Shown here: positions 54,949-63,119 of the stretch, piece by piece | Position numbering within the stretch: position 1 is the stretch's first letter | Layout of the letters: each line of letters opens with the position of its first letter | Source: an uncultured Flavobacteriales bacterium | Lineage (GTDB): Bacteria; Bacteroidota; Bacteroidia; Flavobacteriales_D; Crocinitomicaceae | NCBI GenBank assembly: GCA_903939755.1 | Contig: CAJAII010000036.1 | Location: forward strand, 62,001-126,000 | DNA length: 64,000 bases | Direction: 5' to 3' | Notes under the pieces: model-generated | What the model was told of the DNA's origin: nothing | The model's database searches: none | What the model saw: the letters and a program-made list of their open reading frames with translations, nothing else | Translations under genes and position numbers: made by a program

Positions 54949-55722
54949 TTAGGCTAATTTTCGGATAAAATTGAGTGATATCTCATTAAAAATTTCGGCT
55001 TGTTCAATATTTACTACATGTCCGCAATTGGGTACAATGTTTAAAAGAATTCTTGGATTTGATTCAACGATCGATTTCACAGGTTCTAAAAACATGTGGT
55101 CTTCACTCCCCATTATATAAAGAGTTGGTTTATCATTGTTCTGGTGTTCCACTCTATTTAGGTAGGCAGTTAATCGTGCTGTTAATTTAAACCAACGATT
55201 AAATTCCTTGGCCATTACTTTTTTTGCTTCGTTAATAAATAGTAGCCGCGAAGTTTTGTGATTTTTTTTCGGCATAATTATCCTGGCTAGCAAGGCATAC
55301 AAGGTCATGTAAGGAAGGAGTGGATTTAGTACCCGTCCAATTCTTAAAAGTACACGCGACTTGATGTTTAGTCGTGTTATAGCACCGGAAAAAATCATTG
55401 ATTTTACAATACTTGGTTTCAGCGCAAAGATTTGATAGATGATTATTGTCCCGAGGGAAACGCCGATAAAATGGGCTTCTTGTATTTTATTGAATTCTAC
55501 GACTTCAATTACATCTTCAGCGATCATTTGAAAGCTATAGTTTTTTGTTGTTTTTAGCTGTTTTGATTTGCCGTGGCCTCTTAGGTCAATTAAAAGAACG
55601 TTGCAATTTGCTGAATAAGCTTTAACCTGCTTATGCCAAATAGCAGAGCTTCCACCAGCACCGTGGATGAACACACACCATTCTTCGCTATTTGCATTAA
55701 GTATATTTTTATAATAAAGCAT
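54949..55722 (-). CDS. Alpha/beta hydrolase
   Basis: 257 residues. HGAGGSSAIWHKQVKAY gives the oxyanion-hole HG, FIGVSLGTII is the nucleophile elbow (Ser of GVSLG), and MGSEDHMF plus NCGHVVNIEQ give the Asp and His of the triad. It is a cytoplasmic esterase/lipase-like enzyme of unknown substrate. It lies first in the selU-selD unit; whether it has a selenium role is unknown. dnaK's terminator lies just upstream, so this unit must start from its own promoter. Confidence 0.82.
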   Translation of the reverse strand: MLYYKNILNANSEEWCVFIHGAGGSSAIWHKQVKAYSANCNVLLIDLRGHGKSKQLKTTKNYSFQMIAEDVIEVVEFNKIQEAHFIGVSLGTIIIYQIFALKPSIVKSMIFSGAITRLNIKSRVLLRIGRVLNPLLPYMTLYALLARIIMPKKNHKTSRLLFINEAKKVMAKEFNRWFKLTARLTAYLNRVEHQNNDKPTLYIMGSEDHMFLEPVKSIVESNPRILLNIVPNCGHVVNIEQAEIFNEISLNFIRKLA

Positions 55723-55734
55723 CTACAATGATAA

Positions 55735-55765
55735 TAAAAAAAAGGACACGAATTCCGTGTCCTTT
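55735..55765 (-). terminator. Intrinsic terminator after dnaK
   Basis: GGACACG (55744-55750) pairs with CGTGTCC (55756-55762) around AATTC; on the minus strand the hairpin is followed by a run of eight T. Confidence 0.85.
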
Positions 55766-55787
55766 CCTTGTAAGATTTGTTTACTTA

Positions 55788-57701
55788 CTATTTTTTGTCA
55801 TTTACTTCTTCAAAATCAACATCGGTAACTTCATCTTGTGGATTAGAGTCATCCGATGATGTTGCTCCTTGGCCTTCTCCTCCTTCAGATCCACCTCCAT
55901 TCGCTGCACTATACATTTCTTGAGATGCTGCTTGAAAAACAGTGTTTAGTTTTTCCATAGCTGGTTCTAAATTTTCAACGTTTTTAGCTTCGTATTCTTT
56001 CTTTAGTTCAGCTAATGCATCTTCAATCGGTTGTTTTTTATCTGCTGGAATTTTATCTCCGTATTCTTTCAATTGACGTTCCGTTTGAAAAATAGTAGAG
56101 TCTGCTTTATTTACAATCTCTACTTCCTCTCTTTTTTTCTTGTCATCTTCTGCATTAGCCTCTGCTTCTGCTTTCATGCGTTGAATTTCTTCATCCGACA
56201 AACCAGAAGCTGATTCTATTTTAATAGATTGTTGCTTGCCTGTCCCTTTGTCTTTCGCAGAAATGTTCATGATTCCGTTCGCATCAATATCAAAAGTAAC
56301 TTCAATTTGAGGAACTCCTCTTTGTGCAGATGGAATGTCTGTCAATTGAAATCTACCTAAAGTTTTGTTATCGTTTGCCATTGAGCGTTCCCCTTGCAAT
56401 ACATGAATATCAACGGATGGTTGATTGTCAGATGCTGTTGAAAAAACCTCTGATTTTTTTGTTGGGATAGTTGTGTTGGCATCAATTAATTTAGTAAAAA
56501 CACCACCCATTGTTTCAATTCCTAATGATAATGGAATAACATCTAATAACAATACATCTTTAACTTCTCCAGATAATACACCACCTTGAATAGCCGCTCC
56601 TAGCGCAACTACTTCATCTGGATTAACTCCTTTTGAAGGCACCTTGCCAAAGAAATGCTCCACAGCAGCTTGTATTATTGGAATTCTTGTTGATCCTCCA
56701 ACTAAAATTACTTCATTTATATCTTTAACTGTTAAACCTGCATTTTTCAATGCTTTTTTACAAGGTGCAATGGTACGTTCAACTATGGAAGAAATTAATT
56801 GTTCGAATTTAGCTTTTGTTAAGGTCCTAACTAAGTGTTTTGGAATACCATTAACAGGCATGATGTAAGGCAAATTAATTTCTGAAGAGTTCGTAGAAGA
56901 GAGTTCGATTTTCGCTTTCTCTGCTGCTTCCTTCAATCGTTGTAATGCCATTGGATCTTGACGTAAATCTAATCCTTCTTCCGTTTTAAATTCTTCTGCC
57001 AACCAAACAATAATTGCCTCATCCACATCATCACCACCTAGGTGGGTGTCACCGTCTGTTGCTAATACTTCGAATACACCGTCTCCTAATTCTAGAATTG
57101 AAACGTCATGTGTTCCACCGCCAAAATCGAAAACAACTATCTTTTGATCAATTCCTTTTTTGTCTAAACCATAAGCAAGTGCTGCCGCTGTAGGCTCATT
57201 TATAATTCTTTTGATGGATAATCCTGCGATTTCGCCTGCTTCTTTAGTGGCTTGACGTTGTGCATCATTAAAGTATGCTGGAACAGTAACTACCGCTTCT
57301 GTTATTTCTTGTCCTAAATAATCTTCCGCTGTTTTCTTCATTTTTTGAAGAATCATTGCAGATATTTCTTGAGGAGAATATTTGCGATCATCTATTTCTA
57401 CACGAGGTGTGTTATTGTCACCTTTTACGACCTTATAAGGTACACGTGCAATTTCTTTTTTTACTTCGTCGAAACTTGAACCCATGAATCTCTTTATAGA
57501 AGAGATTGTTTTTGTTGGATTTGTAATCGCTTGTCTCTTTGCTGGATCCCCAACTTTTCTCTCGCCACCTTCTACGAAACCTACTACTGAAGGTGTTGTT
57601 CTTTTACCTTCTGAATTAGGTATGATTACTGGTTCACTTCCTTCCATAACTGCAACACATGAATTTGTTGTGCCTAAGTCAATTCCAATTATTTTTCCCA
57701 T
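55788..57701 (-). CDS. dnaK: Chaperone DnaK (Hsp70)
   Basis: 637 residues. The ATPase domain opens [20 protein letters not shown], with [31 protein letters not shown] and the [12 protein letters not shown] segment; the substrate-binding domain (about 390-510) and helical lid follow, ending in an acidic tail [15 protein letters not shown]. It refolds proteins in the cytoplasm with DnaJ and GrpE, neither of which is in the window. The gene is monocistronic with a strong terminator. No CIRCE element was seen upstream; a different inverted repeat lies at 57819-57835. Confidence 0.98.
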   Translation of the reverse strand: MGKIIGIDLGTTNSCVAVMEGSEPVIIPNSEGKRTTPSVVGFVEGGERKVGDPAKRQAITNPTKTISSIKRFMGSSFDEVKKEIARVPYKVVKGDNNTPRVEIDDRKYSPQEISAMILQKMKKTAEDYLGQEITEAVVTVPAYFNDAQRQATKEAGEIAGLSIKRIINEPTAAALAYGLDKKGIDQKIVVFDFGGGTHDVSILELGDGVFEVLATDGDTHLGGDDVDEAIIVWLAEEFKTEEGLDLRQDPMALQRLKEAAEKAKIELSSTNSSEINLPYIMPVNGIPKHLVRTLTKAKFEQLISSIVERTIAPCKKALKNAGLTVKDINEVILVGGSTRIPIIQAAVEHFFGKVPSKGVNPDEVVALGAAIQGGVLSGEVKDVLLLDVIPLSLGIETMGGVFTKLIDANTTIPTKKSEVFSTASDNQPSVDIHVLQGERSMANDNKTLGRFQLTDIPSAQRGVPQIEVTFDIDANGIMNISAKDKGTGKQQSIKIESASGLSDEEIQRMKAEAEANAEDDKKKREEVEIVNKADSTIFQTERQLKEYGDKIPADKKQPIEDALAELKKEYEAKNVENLEPAMEKLNTVFQAASQEMYSAANGGGSEGGEGQGATSSDDSNPQDEVTDVDFEEVNDKK

Positions 57702-57818
57702 TTTATTTTAAATTTTATATTATTGAACATCACCCCAAAGTCAATTAATATGCCATGAGAATTTTTAGGTTTGTAAATGACAAATTATTAGTGATCAGGT
57801 AATCAAAGGGTGACTATT

Positions 57819-57835
57819 TGTCATAAATTATGACA
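57819..57835. promoter_or_regulatory. Perfect inverted repeat between the CotH-like gene and dnaK
   Basis: TGTCATAA-A-TTATGACA is an 8+1+8 palindrome located 117 nt upstream of the dnaK ATG and 4 nt beyond the stop of the CotH-like gene. It could be an operator for dnaK or a weak hairpin ending the CotH-like transcript; it has no T-run. Confidence 0.4.
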
Positions 57836-57838
57836 TTT

Positions 57839-60800
57839 CTATTGTTTTACAAAGCGTAATGTTTCGAGAATATCACTGTCGTTTGTAATTCGTATTAAAT
57901 ACATGGCCGCATTTAAGGTAGAAATATTTATGGCTGTTTTCTTACTTGATTGATCTAAATTCCCTTGACTTAGAACTCTTCCATTCAAATCATAGATTTG
58001 AAAATGCACATTTTTCGCTAAGGTTGAATTGGTATGTTCAATTGTAATTGAATTCGAGCTGGGTGAAGGATATAAGACAAAGCTAATGGTTGGTCCATCG
58101 GGTGGTGGAGGAATCAACTTAAATACCGCCGTAAAGAGCGTGGAATCAAGATTTACATTACTTTCAAAAGTGGGATTCAGTGTATCGCTAATAAATGAAT
58201 TCGGTAGCCATTTTACAAAGGAGTAACCGGGTTCAGCTATTGCTGTGAGTTGTATTGGAACTCCATCAAAATACAAGCCTTGCCATGGGTAGTTTTTCGG
58301 TTGAATACTATTTAATTTTATGGTGCCTGCGCTATCCGGAAATATGGCTAATTCAACTTTAACTTCTTTAGTTAGCTGAAATTCATTCCGTAAATTTTCC
58401 ATTACTATTTCATTTCTGCAAGCTAATTGCTGCCTAAAGATTAAATGGTTGTTGATGTAGTTGTCCATTTGTCCGGCTATATTATTCGGGTCTCCCCAAC
58501 GCTGGTATTCTTTTGGCATCTCAAGCACCATTTTATTGAAAAAGGATTGCTCTGTTGCGAGTAAAGTATCTGTTAGGTAACTTGTATTCATTAAATCAGC
58601 ATATCGATTGATAAATGAATTTCTATACGTTAAATTTTGAATGCTTTGCAGCCAAATATTGATATATGGATTGTCTGTACTTTGGTCTAGCATATAGCGT
58701 ATGCCATTATCCGTACAAGAGGTCCAGCCATTTGGTTGCATGGATAACTCTAAATCTATCAGTGCGAATCGCCAACGGTAATTGCTTTTATTGGATCGGT
58801 ATATCTTTATATTATTTCCTGGCCAATCTACATTTCCCATCCATGATTCGCCAATAATATAATCGGAATAATGTGCTAGGTCAAAGTATTGATCTGCTTC
58901 TGTTAGGTAAGTTGGAGAAGTTGGATCCAAGGCATTAAATAAGGTGTAGTCGTTTGTAAAATCTTCTACTTTCCCTTCAACGGCTCTTAAAACTAAATTG
59001 TAAAAATAAGACATGGACAAAATGTCTATAGAGTCTTTTTTGATGTTTTCTCGTTCGTCAAAGTATTCGGTATTAAATTTTTCCCTCAGTTCATAAAGAC
59101 CAAAATACTGTCCATTGATATACACGGAAACGGGCTCCATGGCTGAATAATAATTATTGGTCCCTTTACTCATCATACTGACTTGGCAGGCATCTTTTTG
59201 CGGAAAATTTAACCATTGATTACTGCCATTTCTCAAATAAACATCGCTGTACTTGTTTCGAAATGGGATGGCTGGAATTAAGGGTAAGTTCACTGTTTTT
59301 TCTCCGAGAGCAGCGTGATCAAAAGATAAGCGGAAAGACCGTTGTGGATTTCCTCGACTTCCACCAGCGCCACCGTCCATTCGAATGGCCGTTCTCGTTT
59401 GAAATAAAGCGGGATGGTCACCCTCTTTGTCTAACCAAGTAACATGAGCCGCTCTTAACCAGTCTGAATTAGGGTTATCAAAAATCCCTTGTCCACCATA
59501 GAGATTGGAGTTTTGTGTGGTAATTAATAATATAGGTGTGGAATGATCAATATTGAATAAGTAGGTTCCATAAGTATCATGACTTGCTAAATAATTGTTC
59601 ATTGATAATGGAAAAGCTTTTGCTCGAACGACGCTTGCTTGAAAAATAAAAATGGAATCACCAATATATTCCGTGGAGTTTAGGGTAGGTTCACTTCCGT
59701 CTAAGGTATAAACAACTTTAGTTGGAATTGAATCGGCATTTGGATTGGTAATTTTTAAATAGATCACATTGTTTAGAATGCCAGTAGGAACAGATAAAAC
59801 AGGCGCTTTCAATGAATCGGTATAAACAATTGCGGCATTATTACTCGAACCTGGGCTTGGTTCCATCCACTGATTATTCGTGGAGGCATCGGGGGAACTT
59901 CCTATGCTCACATCAGTTTGAGGAGAATTAATATATAAGGAACTAATTGTTGTCAAACTTGGGTCAGATAAAAACACAGATTCTCCGTTAGATTCAAGTT
60001 TAAAATTACTGTGGTTGCCATAGCCATTCAGCGGAATAAAACTGTCGGACAACTCATTTAGTATGGTGGAGCTGATGGATACGTCAATATAGGTATAGGT
60101 AATAGCGTTTGTAGAAACCACTTCAAATCCTATCGAATTAATTGGTCCAGCAGTAAGTCCTGCTGCTATTAGCTCAGCTCCATGCACCAATATTTGATGT
60201 CTAGCGCTCCAATACCAATTTCCATAAGGAGCCGGGTAATCGGTGGTAGAATTTTGTATCGTTCCAACATCAAGTGTAATCCCATTAATTTTTAAATTAG
60301 GCCTTCTGTTGTAGGTTCCTCCAAGTAAAGCCGAACAAGATGCGTCACTTCCGTCATTATAGGCGACCATTGTAGAAGCATAAGGTGTTTCCGTTTGTTT
60401 GAAAATTGAATTTTCAGTATACCCGTTGTTTTCATAGGAACAAATGTTTAACAGGATGTTGCTTTGGCCGTCCCAGTTAAATGTATTGGTAAAATTATGG
60501 GTGTTCCACCCGACAAAAGGGGTATAACTTAGGTCATTTACAGCCGGTGAAAAGGGGCTTGACTCATATCTATCTTTTCCACTGCAATAGACCAACTTAA
60601 ACTCATTGGGTGCTAAACTTAGTCCTGCCAAGGACCATTGGAGTGGCTGCAATAAATTGTCACTCAAATAATAACCTGTGAGATCAACAAGACTGTTACC
60701 GGCATTATAAAGTTCTATCCAATCCGGCTTATCCCCATCTTCATCAGTTGCGGAAATATAATTTCTGTTACATCCCTCGTTGATTACGACCTGCGTAAAA

Positions 60801-60856
60801 GCAAGCTGAAAAGAACCAATAAATAGAAACAGAATTACTACTAGCCGTATCCTCAT
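57839..60856 (-). CDS. Secreted CotH kinase-like protein with lamin-tail domain and T9SS type A domain
   Basis: 1005 residues: signal peptide (1-21), a lamin-tail domain (DEDGDKPDWIELYNAGN, LTGYYLSDN), a chitobiase-type beta-domain (VYTLDGSEPTLNSTEYIGD), a CotH domain (AIRMDGGAGGSRGNPQRSFR, NKYSDVYLRNG, YINGQYFGLYELREK, WRFALIDLELSM) and a type A C-terminus (VLYPSPSSNSITIEHTN to LRFVKQ). CotH proteins are protein kinases related to spore-coat CotH; in this phylum they are often fused to lamin-tail domains and exported. It starts 4 nt after the lpdA stop and is probably cotranscribed. Confidence 0.86.
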   Translation of the reverse strand: MRIRLVVILFLFIGSFQLAFTQVVINEGCNRNYISATDEDGDKPDWIELYNAGNSLVDLTGYYLSDNLLQPLQWSLAGLSLAPNEFKLVYCSGKDRYESSPFSPAVNDLSYTPFVGWNTHNFTNTFNWDGQSNILLNICSYENNGYTENSIFKQTETPYASTMVAYNDGSDASCSALLGGTYNRRPNLKINGITLDVGTIQNSTTDYPAPYGNWYWSARHQILVHGAELIAAGLTAGPINSIGFEVVSTNAITYTYIDVSISSTILNELSDSFIPLNGYGNHSNFKLESNGESVFLSDPSLTTISSLYINSPQTDVSIGSSPDASTNNQWMEPSPGSSNNAAIVYTDSLKAPVLSVPTGILNNVIYLKITNPNADSIPTKVVYTLDGSEPTLNSTEYIGDSIFIFQASVVRAKAFPLSMNNYLASHDTYGTYLFNIDHSTPILLITTQNSNLYGGQGIFDNPNSDWLRAAHVTWLDKEGDHPALFQTRTAIRMDGGAGGSRGNPQRSFRLSFDHAALGEKTVNLPLIPAIPFRNKYSDVYLRNGSNQWLNFPQKDACQVSMMSKGTNNYYSAMEPVSVYINGQYFGLYELREKFNTEYFDERENIKKDSIDILSMSYFYNLVLRAVEGKVEDFTNDYTLFNALDPTSPTYLTEADQYFDLAHYSDYIIGESWMGNVDWPGNNIKIYRSNKSNYRWRFALIDLELSMQPNGWTSCTDNGIRYMLDQSTDNPYINIWLQSIQNLTYRNSFINRYADLMNTSYLTDTLLATEQSFFNKMVLEMPKEYQRWGDPNNIAGQMDNYINNHLIFRQQLACRNEIVMENLRNEFQLTKEVKVELAIFPDSAGTIKLNSIQPKNYPWQGLYFDGVPIQLTAIAEPGYSFVKWLPNSFISDTLNPTFESNVNLDSTLFTAVFKLIPPPPDGPTISFVLYPSPSSNSITIEHTNSTLAKNVHFQIYDLNGRVLSQGNLDQSSKKTAINISTLNAAMYLIRITNDSDILETLRFVKQ

Positions 60857-60860
60857 ATTC

Positions 60861-62252
60861 TTAAAGGTGAATTACTTCGCCGTAAGCGGCTGCTGCTGCC
60901 TCCATAATGGCTTCAGACATAGTAGGGTGGGGGTGAACGGTTTTAATTAATTCTTCGCCAGTAGTTTCTAATTTACGAACAGCCACTAATTCGGCTACCA
61001 TTTCAGTAACATTCGCTCCAATCATGTGACCACCTAATAATTCACCGTATTTAGCATCGAAAATTAATTTCACAAAGCCATCCTTTGCTCCAGAAGCGCT
61101 TGCTTTTCCAGATGCAGAGAAAGGAAATTTTCCTATTTTTACTTCAAATCCAGCTTCCTTTGCCGCTTTTTCTGTCATTCCTACGGATGCCACTTCTGGC
61201 GAACAATAGGTACATCCTGGAATATTCCCATAATTCAATGGGGCTGGATGATGACCGGCAATTTTTTCAACACAAATGATTCCTTCTGCTGAAGCTACGT
61301 GCGCCAATGCTGGACCTGGCACGATATCTCCAATGGCATAGTAGCCAGGAATATTCGTTTGGTAATATTCGTTGACGATTACCCTTCCTTTATCCACCAC
61401 TATACCAACGCTTTCTAATCCAATGTTTTCTATGTTGGCTTGAATTCCTACAGCTGACAAGACGACATCACAAGCAATCTTTTCTTCTCCTTTTTCTGTT
61501 TTTATCGTCACAATGCACTCATTCCCGCTTGTATCTACCTGCTCAACAGAAGAATTAGTCATAATTTTAATTCCTGCTTTTTTGAAGGATTTCTCCAATT
61601 GTTTTGAAACGTCCACGTCCTCAACAGGAACAATGGTTGGTAAATATTCAACAATCGTCACTTCTGTTCCAATCGCATTATAAAAATAGGCAAATTCAAC
61701 ACCAATAGCCCCTGAACCTACAACAAGAAGTCGCTTCGGTTGAGTAGCTAAGGTCATCGCTTGACGATAACCAATTATTTTTGTGCCATCTTGAGGCAAA
61801 TTGGGTAATTCACGTGAACGAGAACCGGTAGCAATAATTACTCCTTTTCCTGCAACATACGTTGTTGAAACGCCCGCTTCATCTGTCACAATAACTGATT
61901 TTCCTGCTGCGATTTTCCCAGTTCCTTTTAAGACGTCAATTTTATTTTTTTTCATCAAGAATTGGATACCGTTACTCATTCCATCGGCCACATCCCGGCT
62001 TCGTTTTACCATAGCGGTAAAATCCGCTTTCACGTCTTTTACGGATATTCCATAGTCACTTGCATGGTTTAGGTATTCGAATACATTAGCGCTTTTTATC
62101 AAGGCTTTGGTTGGGATGCATCCCCAATTCAAGCATACTCCACCAAGCGATTCGCGTTCAACAATGGCAGTTTTAAGCCCTAACTGAGAAGCTCGAATAG
62201 CCGTAACGTATCCACCTGGTCCACTTCCAACTACAATGATATCATAATTCAT
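60861..62252 (-). CDS. lpdA: Dihydrolipoyl dehydrogenase
   Basis: 463 residues. FAD-binding VVGSGPGGYVTAIRASQLG, the redox pair GGVCLNWGC (Cys40, Cys45), NAD-binding VVGSGAIGVEFAYFYNAIG, and the C-terminal His-Glu pair in HPHPTMSEAI. It reoxidises lipoamide in 2-oxoacid dehydrogenase or glycine-cleavage complexes; the partner subunits are not in the window. A -7 box lies 20 nt upstream, and the secreted CotH gene follows 4 nt after its stop. Confidence 0.96.
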   Translation of the reverse strand: MNYDIIVVGSGPGGYVTAIRASQLGLKTAIVERESLGGVCLNWGCIPTKALIKSANVFEYLNHASDYGISVKDVKADFTAMVKRSRDVADGMSNGIQFLMKKNKIDVLKGTGKIAAGKSVIVTDEAGVSTTYVAGKGVIIATGSRSRELPNLPQDGTKIIGYRQAMTLATQPKRLLVVGSGAIGVEFAYFYNAIGTEVTIVEYLPTIVPVEDVDVSKQLEKSFKKAGIKIMTNSSVEQVDTSGNECIVTIKTEKGEEKIACDVVLSAVGIQANIENIGLESVGIVVDKGRVIVNEYYQTNIPGYYAIGDIVPGPALAHVASAEGIICVEKIAGHHPAPLNYGNIPGCTYCSPEVASVGMTEKAAKEAGFEVKIGKFPFSASGKASASGAKDGFVKLIFDAKYGELLGGHMIGANVTEMVAELVAVRKLETTGEELIKTVHPHPTMSEAIMEAAAAAYGEVIHL

Positions 62253-62272
62253 ATTGCTTTGTTTTAAAGAAA

Positions 62273-62280
62273 CAAATTTA
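62273..62280 (-). promoter_or_regulatory. -7 promoter element for lpdA
   Basis: TAAATTTG on the minus strand matches TAnnTTTG, 20 nt before the ATG at 62252. Confidence 0.5.
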
Positions 62281-62345
62281 ATTAAAAAAGATGAAGGTGC
62301 AATTGATAAGTAGGAATCACTTTCAAAATCGTTTTCGCTAGCTTC

Positions 62346-62475
62346 GTCCGCCTAGGCGGACATTCCTCCTCCGCACATGCGGAGCGGAACGCTCGGCTAG
62401 CTTTCATTTAGCTTATCGAGCGCATCTCGACTCCGCTCGATGTGCTCTTGTTAGTGAATCGAGCGGAGTCGAGAG
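62346..62475 (+). repeat. Dispersed palindromic repeat, copy 3 (composite)
   Basis: Three palindromes in the same orientation as the other copies: TCCGCCTAGGCGGA (62347-62360), CTCCGC-ACAT-GCGGAG (62369-62384) and a perfect 16-bp stem TCTCGACTCCGCTCGA (62425-62440) with its complement at 62459-62474. The 74-nt block of copies 1 and 2 is absent. It lies in the 387-nt gap between lpdA and the Fur-family gene. Confidence 0.8.
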
Positions 62476-62552
62476 ACACGGTAAATCGAGAGAAATAGTA
62501 AAGCGAGAAAAGCTGTCTGCGTATAAACAAGTCGTAGCGTCATCCCCCTTTG

Positions 62553-62570
62553 TCCCCCTTCGAAGGGGGA
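62553..62570. repeat. 18-bp perfect palindrome in the lpdA-fur gap
   Basis: TCCCCCTTCGAAGGGGGA is fully self-complementary. It is part of a larger CCCCCTTTGTCCCCC direct pattern (62543-62558). No T-run follows on either strand. The rest of 62253-62639 outside repeat copy 3 holds nothing else recognised. Confidence 0.6.
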
Positions 62571-62639
62571 AAAATGTCTGTCAGTGCTTTCCTAACTGAT
62601 ATTAAATAAAATGTATTGATTTGAGAATTCAGGAATTCC

Positions 62640-63032
62640 TTACGCCATAATTATACAGTCTGGACAAATTCCAGAAACTGTTAAAAAAACTTCAGCTACT
62701 TGATAGTTTGAAGGGATATTTAGCTCGATGTGATTATCTGCAATACAAGTGAGTTTTTTGCAAGTGGTGCAGCTAAAATGCAGATGGTCATGGTGCAAGT
62801 GCTGCTCGTGAGAGCAAGAGTTGCAAGGAGCATAGTTTATTACACCGTTGATGTTGACAATTTTATGAATTTTTACTTCTTTTACTAAACGCTCTAAAAT
62901 TCGATACACTGTTACTCGGTCACATATGTTATTTACCTTGGCAAAAATTTCAGTTTGACTCATGGCCGTTTTATTGAGCTGAATAATTTCAAAAACTGCC
63001 TTTTTTGCTATTGTATTTCTAATTATTGCCAT
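62640..63032 (-). CDS. Fur-family metal-responsive regulator
   Basis: 130 residues. A winged-helix N-terminal half (RVTVYRILERLVKE recognition region) and a metal-binding C-terminal half with HHDHLHF, CTTC (Cys88, Cys91) and CPDC (Cys123, Cys126), the structural-zinc pattern of Fur/Zur/PerR. An additional Cys70/Cys73 pair and many His precede it. It represses metal-uptake genes when loaded with metal. Given the two palindromes between it and the divergent TonB receptor, a Zur-like role is most likely, but Fur or PerR cannot be excluded. Confidence 0.86.
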   Translation of the reverse strand: MAIIRNTIAKKAVFEIIQLNKTAMSQTEIFAKVNNICDRVTVYRILERLVKEVKIHKIVNINGVINYAPCNSCSHEQHLHHDHLHFSCTTCKKLTCIADNHIELNIPSNYQVAEVFLTVSGICPDCIIMA

Positions 63033-63048
63033 TATTTTTTTTATAAAC

Positions 63049-63061
63049 GCAACAATGTTGC
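63049..63061. promoter_or_regulatory. Palindromic operator candidate 1 for the Fur-family regulator
   Basis: GCAACAATGTTGC, a 6+1+6 palindrome, 17 nt upstream of the regulator ATG and 10 nt before the -7 box of the TonB receptor. Confidence 0.6.
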
Positions 63062-63071
63062 ATAATTGTAG

Positions 63072-63079
63072 TATATTTG
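63072..63079 (+). promoter_or_regulatory. -7 promoter element for the TonB receptor at 63120
   Basis: TATATTTG matches TAnnTTTG, 40 nt before the ATG, flanked on both sides by the candidate operators. Confidence 0.55.
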
Positions 63080-63084
63080 TAATC

Positions 63085-63097
63085 GCATCAAAGTTGC
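63085..63097. promoter_or_regulatory. Palindromic operator candidate 2 for the Fur-family regulator
   Basis: GCATCAAAGTTGC matches box 1 at 11 of 13 positions and keeps the GTTGC half-site, 36 bp from box 1 centre to centre. Confidence 0.5.
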
Positions 63098-63119
63098 AAA
63101 TAAAAATTAGTAGAAAAAA

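Noticed and set aside
57702-57838. CIRCE element upstream of dnaK
   Set aside because: TTAGCACTC/GAGTGCTAA is absent; only an unrelated inverted repeat is present.
9719-62475. The dispersed repeats as a CRISPR-like or IS element
   Set aside because: Only three copies occur, far apart and unevenly modular, with no spacer pattern and no associated protein gene.
62553-62570. Intrinsic terminator for the Fur-family gene
   Set aside because: The palindrome has no T-run on either side.
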